Origin: Flavobacteriales bacterium
GTDB lineage: Bacteria > Bacteroidota > Bacteroidia > Flavobacteriales_F > PHOS-HE28
NCBI GenBank assembly: GCA_016715995.1
Contig: JADJXF010000009.1
Span: 1 to 64,000, forward strand
Length of the DNA stretch: 64,000 bases
Direction of reading: 5' to 3'
Shown here: piece after piece, positions 17,902 through 26,783 of the stretch
How the letters are laid out: each line of letters starts with the position of its first letter
Position numbering within the stretch: the first letter of the stretch is position 1
Position numbers and translations under genes: made by a program
Notes under the pieces: generated by a model
Seen by the model: the letters and a program-made list of their open reading frames with translations, nothing else
The model's database searches: none
Told to the model about the DNA's origin: nothing

Positions 17902-19410
17902 TCAGGCCGCAGCGGCATCCGCGCCCGCTGGCTCCCAGACGCAGCACTGCATCTTGTCGCTGAAGACCTCGGGCTTGAACAGGCTTCGGCCGAGCAGCAG
18001 GCGTGCGCATTCCTGCACGCCCTCGGTGATGCTCGGATGCGGATGAACGAGGTCTGCCAGTTCACGAACAGGTATGCCGAGCTTGATCATGAGGGCCACG
18101 GCCTCGATAGCGCTGGAAGCGTGCTCGCCCACGGCGCGCATGCCCAGGATGCGCATTTCCTCATCGTTGGTCACCAGCACCTTGAAGAAGCCCTTGGTGC
18201 GCCGCATGGCGATGGCCCGCGCGATGCAGGCATAATCGACCCGGGCCATGCGGTAGGGGATGCCGCGCTTGCGGCATTCCTGCTCGTTGAGGCCCACGCC
18301 CGCCACCTCGGGATCGAGGAACATGATGGTGCTGATGTTGTCGTAGGAGAGGTCCGGCGCCGTTCCCAGGCAGATCCGCTCCACGGCGTTACGGCCTTCC
18401 ATCTCGCCGAGGTTCACGAGCATGGCGGTGCCGGTGGCATCGCCTACCGCATGGATGTGCGGCGCCGTGGTGCGCGTGCCTTCCACGACGATGTTGCCCG
18501 TCTTCGCATCAGTGACCACGCCGGCGGCGGCGAGGTCGAGGCGCTCGGTGTTCGCGATCCTGCCCACCGATAGCAGCGCCTTCTCGACGGGGATGGTCTC
18601 GGTGCGGCCATTCGGGAAGGAAAGCGTGTACTCCACTTCGTTGCCATCGCGGTCGCGTGCGATCGGCGTGATGCGATCGATCCTGGCCTGGCGATGGATG
18701 ATCACGCCCTTGCGCTCCAGGTTTCGCGCAACGAGCTCGCTTACGTCCTCGTCCTCGAAGGGCAGGATGCGCTCGGCACGGTCGATGAGGTGAACGCGGG
18801 TGTTGCCCAGCAAGCAGAAGATGGTGGCGAATTCGCAACCGATGACGCCCGCCCCGATGATGACGATGCTGCGCGGATACTCCTCCAGGGCGAAGAGGCC
18901 ATCGCTGGTCAGGATGCGGCGCTCATCCACCGTGACGCCCGGTAGCGTGCGCGGCCGGCTACCGGTGGCGATGATGATGTGATCGGCCTGGATGTCGGTG
19001 ATATGCCCTGGCCGCTGGATGCGCACCGTGCGGGGATCGAGGAAATGGGCTTCGCCGCGCTCATGCTGGAAGCGTCCGAGGGCAGTGGATGCGTGCGATG
19101 CGAGCAGTTGCATGTGGCAGGCGTAGAGGTATTTCCGCTCGAATGCTGCCTCGTTCACGGCCTTGTTCACCTCGCTCCAGTCGAGCCGGAATGGTTCGCG
19201 GCCGCGGGTGCGCATGAGCTCATTGGTGCTGGAGACGCGCTGCGCGATCTCCCACATGGTCTTGGAGGTGAGCGCGCCGTTGTAGATGCCGGTCCCTCCG
19301 ATCCGCTCGCGCTCCACCAGCAGTACGCGCTTGCCGAGATCGATGCCGCGCATGGCGGCGGCGTAGCCAGCGGGTCCGCCGCCGATGACGCAGAGGTCGT
19401 AGTGCTCCAT
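17902..19410 (-). CDS. FAD/NAD-dependent pyridine nucleotide-disulfide oxidoreductase (lipoamide-dehydrogenase fold) lacking the redox disulfide
   Basis: The 502-residue flavoprotein opens with the FAD-binding CVIGGGPAGYAAAM. It has a second Rossmann motif IVIIGAGVIGCEFA for NAD(P), the IHAVGDATG FAD motif and a dimerisation domain with HPHPSITE at 456-463, which retains the usual His-Glu pair. Where lipoamide dehydrogenase has GGTCLNxGCxPSK, this protein has GGTGIYNGALTSK at 38-50, so both redox cysteines are missing. It therefore cannot do classical dithiol-disulfide exchange. A transhydrogenase-like, quinone- or metal-reducing role is possible. The C-terminal tail carries an unusual Cys-Cys pair (MQCCVWEP). 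ATG 19410 is chosen at the FAD motif. Confidence 0.8.
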   Translation of the reverse strand: MEHYDLCVIGGGPAGYAAAMRGIDLGKRVLLVERERIGGTGIYNGALTSKTMWEIAQRVSSTNELMRTRGREPFRLDWSEVNKAVNEAAFERKYLYACHMQLLASHASTALGRFQHERGEAHFLDPRTVRIQRPGHITDIQADHIIIATGSRPRTLPGVTVDERRILTSDGLFALEEYPRSIVIIGAGVIGCEFATIFCLLGNTRVHLIDRAERILPFEDEDVSELVARNLERKGVIIHRQARIDRITPIARDRDGNEVEYTLSFPNGRTETIPVEKALLSVGRIANTERLDLAAAGVVTDAKTGNIVVEGTRTTAPHIHAVGDATGTAMLVNLGEMEGRNAVERICLGTAPDLSYDNISTIMFLDPEVAGVGLNEQECRKRGIPYRMARVDYACIARAIAMRRTKGFFKVLVTNDEEMRILGMRAVGEHASSAIEAVALMIKLGIPVRELADLVHPHPSITEGVQECARLLLGRSLFKPEVFSDKMQCCVWEPAGADAAAA

Positions 19411-19577
19411 GCCGTGAGGACCGCCCGTGGCGATCGGGCGTTGATACGGCCGCTGTGCGTGATGGTTCCCCGGAACAGGGTCTTGGTCGGGGCCAGCGCC
19501 GCATTGGTCGGGATGCGGGCTGTACCAGTATCCCGTTGGCTTCGGCGCGCGTAGGAGGGCCACGTAGATCCGAACGC

Positions 19578-22500
19578 GTGCGCACGTCCCTCCACCACCT
19601 GATAATCCTGCTGGCCTCGCTTGGCGCCGTTCCGGCATTGGCGCAGTGTCCTCTGCTGTTCGACTACAACGGCGTGCCTTCGTCCAATCCGCAGTGGTAC
19701 AGCTGCTCCGGCACGAACTACACGCTGCTCATCGCCACGCCGCAGAGCATCGGTGCATACAGCATCAACTGGGGCGATGGTAGCCCGGTGCAGAATGGCG
19801 CGACCCTGGCGCCGCCGATGACCGTGCCGCATGTGTATGCCTCGGCGGTGGCCACCTACACCATCACCTTCACCGAGATCGCCACCGGGTGCGTGATTAC
19901 CGGCACCCTCACCATGGAGCAGAGCACGAGCGCCTCCATCCAGATTCCACTGGGCGGATTGACGCAGGTGTGCGCACCGCATCCGGTGGACTTCATCAAC
20001 AGCAGCACGAACGTCTCGCCCAACACGGTGTTCACATGGAATTTCGGGGATGGCTCCCCGGCACTGACGTTCGACCATACGAACTGGGGGCAGACGATCA
20101 CTCACACGTACCTGCAAGGCACGGTGGATTGCGAGACCACCGTGAGCCTGACAGCGGAGAACAGCTGTAACACCCTGCAAGGCGGTTCCAGCCTCGCCAC
20201 CTTCAATCCGATCCGCATCTGGGACATCGACGATGCCAGCATCGCGGCCAGTGCCACCTTGCTCTGCTGGCCGGATCGCACGGTGACCTTCGCGAACACC
20301 ACCAACCGCAATTGCTACCAGCAGGGCAACATCTTCCAGCGATACGAGTACTGGAACTTCGGGAACTATTGGGGCACCGGTCAGGATTCGGTCATCGACT
20401 GGAACCCTTGGCCGCCCACATTCCCCCGCGTCATCCAGTATCCCGGCATCGGCACCTATGAAGTGATGCTGCTCGACAGCAACTACTGCGGCATCGACAC
20501 GGCCTATATCCAGATCACCATCGTTCCGCCCCCGCAGGTGACACTGGCCGTGACGCCCGATACCATCTGCGTCGGCGAGACCGCCTTCTTCGACCAGACC
20601 ACCGTCGGCGGCGCCAACTACTTCCAGTGGGACTTCGGGGCGGGCGCGGGTTTCCAGTGGACGGGAGCGGGTGATCAGGCGCACACGTACAACACCGCGG
20701 GCACCTACACCGTCTCGTACACCGCCAGCATCCAAGGGGCCACCGCAGGTTGCGCCGATACCGCCTCCGTCACGGTCGTCGTACTGCCGCGGCCGACCGC
20801 GGACTTCATCTTGGATAACGATGCCGCTTGCGATTCGATCACCGTGGCGATCACTGACCAGTCCATCAGCGCGGTGCAGTATGCGTGGGACTTCGGCGAT
20901 GGCAGCACGAGCAACCTGCCCAGCCCGCCGTCGCACTTCTATGGAACGGTGGGCACCTACACCATCAACCTCACCGTGACCAACGCGCTGGGTTGCACGC
21001 ACAGCTTCTCGCGGACAGTGAACGTCTATGCGCCGCCAACTGTGGGCATACAGGTCGCGAACCTCTGCTTCGGGGAGACGGCGGTGTTCACGCCGGTGAT
21101 CGGCACGGCGGCTGGGAATCCGATCACCTCTTGGGCCTGGGATTTCGGCGACGGCAACACGTCAGCATTGCAGACCCCTACGCACCAGTATGCCGCCCCA
21201 GGGCCGTACGTCATCACCCTCGGGGTTACGACGCCCTATTGCGGCAACACGGGCGCTCAAGCAGTGAACGTGCAGGCGCGTCCGAACGCCGCCTTCGCAC
21301 CAACGCCGGTGCTGGGCTGCTCACCCATGAACGTCGTGTTCACGAACCAGTCAACCGGAGCCACCCAGTACCTATGGCTTTTCGGTGATGGTGCAACAGC
21401 GAACACCACCGATGCCGCGCACTCCTATACCAACTTCGGGACGGTGGACACCTCGTTCACGATCACGCTGATCGCGAGCTCGCCCTTCGGATGTGCGGAT
21501 ACGGCCACAGCTTCAATCACCGTGGCGCCCGGCGTGGTGGCGGGATTCACGCACAATGGCCAGCCTGGTTGCGCGCCGATGGACGTGGGCTTCACCAACA
21601 CGAGCACTGGCGCGGGCAGTTTTCTGTGGGACTTTGGCGATGGCACAACGAGCACAGCGGTTAATCCGCAGCACACGTATGTGAACAACACCTTCGTCCT
21701 AAGCATCCACACCATCACGCTCACGGCATTCTCACCCGCCGGCTGCCAGGCGAGCGCCACCCAGCAGGTCATGGTGTACCCAACGCCCGACTTCACCTTC
21801 GTGGCGCAGCCGGACAGCGGATGCAGTCCGCTCACCGTGACCTTCCCGAGCGTGGTGGGCGCAGTGAGCTACAACTGGGATTTCGGCGACGGAAGCACCG
21901 GAACCGGACCTTCCCCGACGCACACCTACCTCAACGCCACCACGAACGACCAGGTCTTCGGCATCACGCTGGTGGGCAGCAATGCCTTCGGGTGCATGGA
22001 CACTGCTTCGGTCAGCGTCATTGTTTTCCCGATTCCAAGTGCTCAGTTCAGCACCACGCCGCTCGCCGGCTGCCATCCGCTCACCGCGCAACTCACCAAC
22101 CTGAGCACGGGGGCGGCCACCTTCCAATGGAATTACGGCGATGGCCAGGTGAGCGACACCACACAGGCTGTGCATGGGCATACTTGGTTCAACTATCCCG
22201 GCCCCGGCGCAGCTAACTATCCCATCACGCTCACCGCAATCACGGACCATGGATGCACGAGCACCGCTACGGCGCAGGTGCAGGTGTATCCACAAGTCGT
22301 GGCCGGCTTCGTCGCACCGCCGGATGGTTGCGCGCCGCACAGTGTGAGCTTCATCAACACCTCCACTGGTGCGAGCAGCTACCAATGGAGCTTCGGCGAT
22401 CAGCAGGGCAGCATGGCCGTCTCACCTGCGCACACCTACTTCAATCAAGGCCTGGCCGATGCCGTTTTCGCACCGTTGCTCATCGCGACAAGCAGCTTCG

Positions 22501-24098
22501 GCTGCAGCGATACCGTAGCATCAGTAGTGACCGTGCATCCGCAGCCCATCGCCCAGTTCATCCCTGGCGTGCTGAATGGCTGTCAACCATTGAACGTGCC
22601 ATTCCAGGACTTGACGATTGGGGCCACGACGTTGCTTTGGCAGTTCGGCGATGGCGCCGTGCTGGACACCGTTCCTGGCAACCAGACGCACACTTACACG
22701 CACGCGAGCGCTACGCCGGTGACCTTCAATCCCTCTTTGATTGCCACGAACGCTTGGGGTTGCACGGATACCACGGTCGCGGCCATTGAGGTGTATCCGG
22801 CCATCGCGGCAGCTTTCACGGTGACAAGCACAGGCTGTTCGCCGCTGGCCGTGGCACCCGTGAATGCCAGTGCGGGCGCGAGCAGCTACCTGTGGGACAT
22901 GGGCGATGGCAATGTGCTGATTGGCGCATCGCCTTCTCATACCTACGTGAATACAACCACCGTAGACCAGGTGCGGGTCATCACCCTCACCGCCACATCG
23001 CCCTATGGCTGCGTGAGCGTGGCCACACAGACGGTGATAGTCTCACCGGTCCCGCAGGCGGCGTTCATCGCCACGCCGTTCATGCAGCAGTTCCCCAATG
23101 CCACGGTGACGCTCAATAACACCAGCGGCCCAGGGAACTGGAACCACGCCTGGAGCTTCGGCGATGGTGGCGCATCAAGCCTTCAGCAGCCTGGGACGCA
23201 CACCTATGGAACCTGGGGCAGCTTCACGATCACCCTGGTCGTGAGCGGCACAGCATGCGCGGATACCGCCACGCAAGTCATCACCATCACGCCACCGTTG
23301 CCCACGGCCAGCTTCCTCGGCCAGGGCGAGGGCTGCGCTCCGCTCACCGTCTCCTTCACCAATACCAGTCTGATGGCACAGAGCTATCAGTGGAATTTCG
23401 GGGATGGCGGGACGAGCACGGCCGATAACCCCACCTACATCTACAACGTACCAGGGGTCTATTCCGTGACATTGACCGCATTCGGCATAGGAGGCGCCGT
23501 GAACACCGCCGTGAAGGTGGACAGCGTGGTGGTACGTCCACGCGCCAACGCCTTCTTCGTGCTGCAGCCAACGAATGTCATTGTCCCGAGCCAGCCAGTC
23601 TTCACCTACAACCTCAGCGCCAACGCCGACCAGTTCACTTGGGATTTCGGCGATGGCACCATCAGCAACGCCTTCAACCCGACGCACTATTACCAGCAGG
23701 CGGGCACCTTCGATGTCACGCTGATCGCCAACAATGAATGGAATTGTCCGGACACCTTCACGGTGGTCGGCGCCACAACCGCCGAGGTGAGCGGCGATCT
23801 GGTCTTCCCGAACGCCTTCACCCCGAACAGCAGCGGACCGACCGATGGCAGCTATGACCCCTTGAGCTTCGACAACGACCACTTCTTCCCGATGTACGAG
23901 GGAGTGGAGAAGTACCGCTTGGAGATCTTCAATCGCTGGGGCGAATTGGTCTTCGTGAGCGAGGATGTGCGCAGAGGATGGGACGGCTGGTACAAAGGCG
24001 TGCCAGCGAAGCAGGATGTATATGTCTGGAAATGCCAAGCCACCTTCAGCGATGGCCGCGATGCCGTGCTGAAGGGGGATGTCACCTTACTGCGATAG
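19578..24098 (+). CDS. Giant PKD-repeat surface protein with gliding-motility-associated (T9SS type B) C-terminal domain
   Basis: About 1506 residues. A GTG start at 19578 opens a signal peptide (VRTSLHHLIILLASLGAVPALAQ); the longer frame from 19455 has no signal at its N-terminus. Most of the protein is a string of roughly fifteen PKD domains, each with a W-(D/N/S)-FGDG core and a following H-T-Y and T(V/I)TLT strand, interspersed with paired-cysteine motifs such as GCSPMNV and GCAPLTV. The C-terminus (GDLVFPNAFTPNSSG, YRLEIFNRWGELVF, WDGWYKG, YVWK, GDVTLLR) is the gliding-associated CHU_C domain, exported by the type IX system. It resembles SprB-type adhesins. PD40 and PorP/SprF genes follow immediately, matching the usual substrate-helper arrangement. 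Confidence 0.9.
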   Translation: MRTSLHHLIILLASLGAVPALAQCPLLFDYNGVPSSNPQWYSCSGTNYTLLIATPQSIGAYSINWGDGSPVQNGATLAPPMTVPHVYASAVATYTITFTEIATGCVITGTLTMEQSTSASIQIPLGGLTQVCAPHPVDFINSSTNVSPNTVFTWNFGDGSPALTFDHTNWGQTITHTYLQGTVDCETTVSLTAENSCNTLQGGSSLATFNPIRIWDIDDASIAASATLLCWPDRTVTFANTTNRNCYQQGNIFQRYEYWNFGNYWGTGQDSVIDWNPWPPTFPRVIQYPGIGTYEVMLLDSNYCGIDTAYIQITIVPPPQVTLAVTPDTICVGETAFFDQTTVGGANYFQWDFGAGAGFQWTGAGDQAHTYNTAGTYTVSYTASIQGATAGCADTASVTVVVLPRPTADFILDNDAACDSITVAITDQSISAVQYAWDFGDGSTSNLPSPPSHFYGTVGTYTINLTVTNALGCTHSFSRTVNVYAPPTVGIQVANLCFGETAVFTPVIGTAAGNPITSWAWDFGDGNTSALQTPTHQYAAPGPYVITLGVTTPYCGNTGAQAVNVQARPNAAFAPTPVLGCSPMNVVFTNQSTGATQYLWLFGDGATANTTDAAHSYTNFGTVDTSFTITLIASSPFGCADTATASITVAPGVVAGFTHNGQPGCAPMDVGFTNTSTGAGSFLWDFGDGTTSTAVNPQHTYVNNTFVLSIHTITLTAFSPAGCQASATQQVMVYPTPDFTFVAQPDSGCSPLTVTFPSVVGAVSYNWDFGDGSTGTGPSPTHTYLNATTNDQVFGITLVGSNAFGCMDTASVSVIVFPIPSAQFSTTPLAGCHPLTAQLTNLSTGAATFQWNYGDGQVSDTTQAVHGHTWFNYPGPGAANYPITLTAITDHGCTSTATAQVQVYPQVVAGFVAPPDGCAPHSVSFINTSTGASSYQWSFGDQQGSMAVSPAHTYFNQGLADAVFAPLLIATSSFGCSDTVASVVTVHPQPIAQFIPGVLNGCQPLNVPFQDLTIGATTLLWQFGDGAVLDTVPGNQTHTYTHASATPVTFNPSLIATNAWGCTDTTVAAIEVYPAIAAAFTVTSTGCSPLAVAPVNASAGASSYLWDMGDGNVLIGASPSHTYVNTTTVDQVRVITLTATSPYGCVSVATQTVIVSPVPQAAFIATPFMQQFPNATVTLNNTSGPGNWNHAWSFGDGGASSLQQPGTHTYGTWGSFTITLVVSGTACADTATQVITITPPLPTASFLGQGEGCAPLTVSFTNTSLMAQSYQWNFGDGGTSTADNPTYIYNVPGVYSVTLTAFGIGGAVNTAVKVDSVVVRPRANAFFVLQPTNVIVPSQPVFTYNLSANADQFTWDFGDGTISNAFNPTHYYQQAGTFDVTLIANNEWNCPDTFTVVGATTAEVSGDLVFPNAFTPNSSGPTDGSYDPLSFDNDHFFPMYEGVEKYRLEIFNRWGELVFVSEDVRRGWDGWYKGVPAKQDVYVWKCQATFSDGRDAVLKGDVTLLR

Positions 24099-24101
24099 AC
24101 C

Positions 24102-25694
24102 ATGGAACGAAAGCTCTTCACCCTTGCCTTGGCCCTGCTCACCACCGCGCTCAGCGCGCAGATGGGTTACAAGCGGCCGCACAATCAGATGCTCGACCAG
24201 GCCAAGGCCCATCTGGCCGCCGGCGACTACGATGAGGCCTCGCGCATCTACAAGCGGCTGCTGCCCGTGGACACCGCCTTCGTGGAGGTGTATTACGAAT
24301 ACGGCCTCTGCCTCTCGAATCTGCCCGGCCAACGGGACAAGGCGGTGCCGCACTTGGAGCGCGCCGTTCGCGGCGGGCATACCGAGGCGCATTATGAGCT
24401 CGCGCTGCAGCGCCATCGCCAGCAGCGCTTCGATGAGGCGGCCGACCTGCTGCTCCGCTACAAGCAGCTCAACTACCGCGCGGTGAAGGACGTGGAAGTG
24501 GACCGGCGCATCTCCATGGCCGTTACGGCCAAGGAGCTGGTGAAGGCCCCGGTTGACGTGCAGATCCGCAATATGGGCGCCATGATCAACTCGCCGCAGC
24601 ATGACTACTGCCCGCTGATCACAGCCAACGGGAACACGCTCTACTTCACCTCGCGGCGCGAAGGAACCACCGGCAACCTGAAGGATCCCACCGGGCAATG
24701 GCTCGAGGATATCTACATGGCCAAGCGCATCGATGAGGTCTGGACCAACGCCGTGAACCTGGGCGGCCCTGTGAACACCAACACGCACGATGCCACCGTG
24801 GGCCTCAGTCCCGATGGAAGCAGCATGATCGTCTACCACACCAGCCTCGATCTGGTGGCGGGCGACCTGTATGAGACGCGCACGCATGCCGGCAAATGGC
24901 AGCGGCCTGAGCTGATGACGGACCGGATCAACAGCAAGCACCATGAGCCCAGCGCAAGCATCGCTCCCGGTGGCGATGAGATCTACTTCACCAGCGACCG
25001 ACCGGGCGGCTATGGTGGCCGCGACCTCTATCGCATCCGGCGCCTGCCGAACGGCGAATGGAGCCTGCCGCTGAACCTCGGACCGAAGATCAACACCGCG
25101 CATGACGAGGATGCACCGTTCATGCACAGCGATGGCATCACCTTGTTCTTCAGCAGCAAGGGGCACCATACCATGGGCGGCTACGACATCTTCAAGGCCA
25201 CGCTCACCGATCCGGACATGAACGGCTGGAGCCTGCCCGAGAACATGGGCTACCCGCTAAATACGGTGAACGATGATATCTATTTCTGCCTGAGCGAGGA
25301 CGGATACACCGGCTACTTCAGCAGTGAGCGCCCGGGCGGCCTAGGCATGCAGGACATCTACCAGGTGGTCTTCCCCGGAAGCCAGCTCGACTACATGGTT
25401 GTGCGTGGCGTGGTCGCAGATGCGAGCGATGAGCCGGTGAAGGCGCGGATGCTGCTCACCGATGAAACGGGTGAGGAAGTCGTGGGCATTTACAACACCA
25501 ACGAGACCACGGGCAGGTACCTCATGGTGCTGACGCCAGGCCAGCGCTATCAGATGACCGTGGAGGCCCCGGGCTTCGCGGTGCACCGCAGCGTGCTGCT
25601 GGCCAAGGCCACTGACCATGATGGGCGCGAGCTCTTGATGGATGTTCAACTGACACGCGATGCCTCCGCGCAACGCTTGAACAGGCATGAATGA
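24102..25694 (+). CDS. TPR-PD40 periplasmic protein, PorE/OmpA-family-like but without an OmpA domain
   Basis: A 530-residue exported protein (signal MERKLFTLALALLTTALSAQ). Residues 25-150 look like TPRs (AAGDYDEASRIYKRLLPVD). Residues 190-420 carry PD40/WD40-like beta-propeller repeats (NTLYFTSRREG, EIYFTSDRPGGYGGRDLY, LFFSSKGHHTMGGYDIF, TGYFSSERPGGLGMQDIY). The C-terminal 95 or so residues form a carboxypeptidase-regulatory-like domain. Bacteroidota relatives such as PorE usually end in a peptidoglycan-binding OmpA domain; that is absent here and the frame stops normally. It starts 3 nt after the PKD gene and overlaps porP by 8 nt, so all three are probably one operon. A role in type IX secretion or gliding is inferred. 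Confidence 0.8.
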   Translation: MERKLFTLALALLTTALSAQMGYKRPHNQMLDQAKAHLAAGDYDEASRIYKRLLPVDTAFVEVYYEYGLCLSNLPGQRDKAVPHLERAVRGGHTEAHYELALQRHRQQRFDEAADLLLRYKQLNYRAVKDVEVDRRISMAVTAKELVKAPVDVQIRNMGAMINSPQHDYCPLITANGNTLYFTSRREGTTGNLKDPTGQWLEDIYMAKRIDEVWTNAVNLGGPVNTNTHDATVGLSPDGSSMIVYHTSLDLVAGDLYETRTHAGKWQRPELMTDRINSKHHEPSASIAPGGDEIYFTSDRPGGYGGRDLYRIRRLPNGEWSLPLNLGPKINTAHDEDAPFMHSDGITLFFSSKGHHTMGGYDIFKATLTDPDMNGWSLPENMGYPLNTVNDDIYFCLSEDGYTGYFSSERPGGLGMQDIYQVVFPGSQLDYMVVRGVVADASDEPVKARMLLTDETGEEVVGIYNTNETTGRYLMVLTPGQRYQMTVEAPGFAVHRSVLLAKATDHDGRELLMDVQLTRDASAQRLNRHE

Positions 25695-26691
25695 ACGGTA
25701 CGCTGGACTGGTGATCGGGACCGTCCTCGCTGTGGCTACTGCCACGGCGCAGGATGCTCAATTCACGCAGTTCTACGCCGTTCCCACCTACATCAGCCCC
25801 GCCTTTGCGGGCACGGGCCTGCAGACGCGCTTCGGGCTTGCGGTACGTGACCAATGGCCCGCCTTCCCCGGGGCCTTCGTCACCACCAACTTCGCCATCG
25901 ACCACTTCCTGCAGGACATCAACAGCGGGATTGGACTGCTGGTGACGCACGACAAGGCAGGCAGCGGGGCACTGCGGTACACGAACGTCAGCGGTCAGTA
26001 CGCCTACGAGATCGAGCTGAAGCGGAAGGTCTTCCTGCGTCCTGCGCTGCAGCTCGGTTGGGCCAGCCATTCGGTGGATTACTCGAAACTGGTCTTCGGC
26101 GACCAGCTGGCGCGCGGAGGCAACGTCGGCACCTATGAGTACATGAACGGCACGAGCATCAACTACGCCGATTTCGGCGGCGGGCTGCTCTTGTTCACGC
26201 CGCGCTATTGGGCGGGCATCGGCCTCCACCACCTCAACCGGCCCAACCAGTCGCTGCTCGGCAACGAGGCGCGCATCCCCATCAAATTCAGTGCGCATGG
26301 GGGATGGCGCACCACCTTTCGCACGCCGGTGATCAGGGAGCATCCGCAGAACCTGGTGCTGGCCTTCAACTACCGCGCGCAGGAGAAGTACGACCAACTC
26401 GATCTAGGCGGCTATTTCGAGCGCGATCCTTTCTATGCGGGGCTCTGGTACCGAGGCATACCCTTGTTCAAGCGCTACGAGGCCGGTTACGCGAACCGCG
26501 ATGCGATCGCGGTGGTCGTTGGCGCCATCATCAACGACCTGCGCATCGGCTACAGCTACGACCTCACCGTTTCACGCCTGGCAGGCCAGAGCGGCGGCGC
26601 GCATGAGATCACTCTGGGCTACGAGATCGCCTCGCGCGGCAAGAAGCGCTCGATGAGCCGCCGACGCATAGTGCCTTGCGCCAAGTTCTAA
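25687..26691 (+). CDS. PorP/SprF family type IX secretion system membrane protein
   Basis: A 334-residue outer-membrane protein of the PorP/SprF family. The signal is followed by the typical AQDAQFTQFYAVPTYISPAFAGTG. Further family features are RDQWPAFPGAFVTT, SGIGLLVTHDKAGSGALR, FGDQLARGG and the final IGYSYDLTVSRLAGQSGGAHEITLGY. PorP/SprF proteins help attach or secrete a cognate CHU_C/type B substrate, here most likely the PKD protein encoded two genes upstream. The start codon overlaps the preceding gene by 8 nt. The basic tail (GKKRSMSRRRIVPCAKF) is slightly longer than a bare barrel end. Confidence 0.93.
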   Translation: MNERYAGLVIGTVLAVATATAQDAQFTQFYAVPTYISPAFAGTGLQTRFGLAVRDQWPAFPGAFVTTNFAIDHFLQDINSGIGLLVTHDKAGSGALRYTNVSGQYAYEIELKRKVFLRPALQLGWASHSVDYSKLVFGDQLARGGNVGTYEYMNGTSINYADFGGGLLLFTPRYWAGIGLHHLNRPNQSLLGNEARIPIKFSAHGGWRTTFRTPVIREHPQNLVLAFNYRAQEKYDQLDLGGYFERDPFYAGLWYRGIPLFKRYEAGYANRDAIAVVVGAIINDLRIGYSYDLTVSRLAGQSGGAHEITLGYEIASRGKKRSMSRRRIVPCAKF

Positions 26692-26704
26692 CGCTGTGGC
26701 CTGT

Positions 26705-26783
26705 GGAGGGTTGGAGGTTGCTCAGAGGTTGAGGGTTGGGCTTAACCCCCAACCGGCCAAGAATCAACCTGCAACCCTCAACT
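26705..26783. repeat. CAACC/GGTTG-rich inverted repeat between convergent genes
   Basis: The gap between the convergent PorP and ABC-F genes is built of GGTTG/CAACC units. It includes a perfect 10-bp inverted repeat, GTTGAGGGTT at 26728-26737 and AACCCTCAAC at 26773-26782, with an inner GGTTGGG/CCCAACC pair. It may act as a bidirectional terminator. The same word family recurs as 15-bp tandem repeats at 37171-37215. Confidence 0.55.

Noticed and set aside
19167..21002. 611-codon minus-strand frame spanning the flavoprotein and the PKD gene
   Set aside because: Antisense shadow of two recognisable genes; no start signal or domain.
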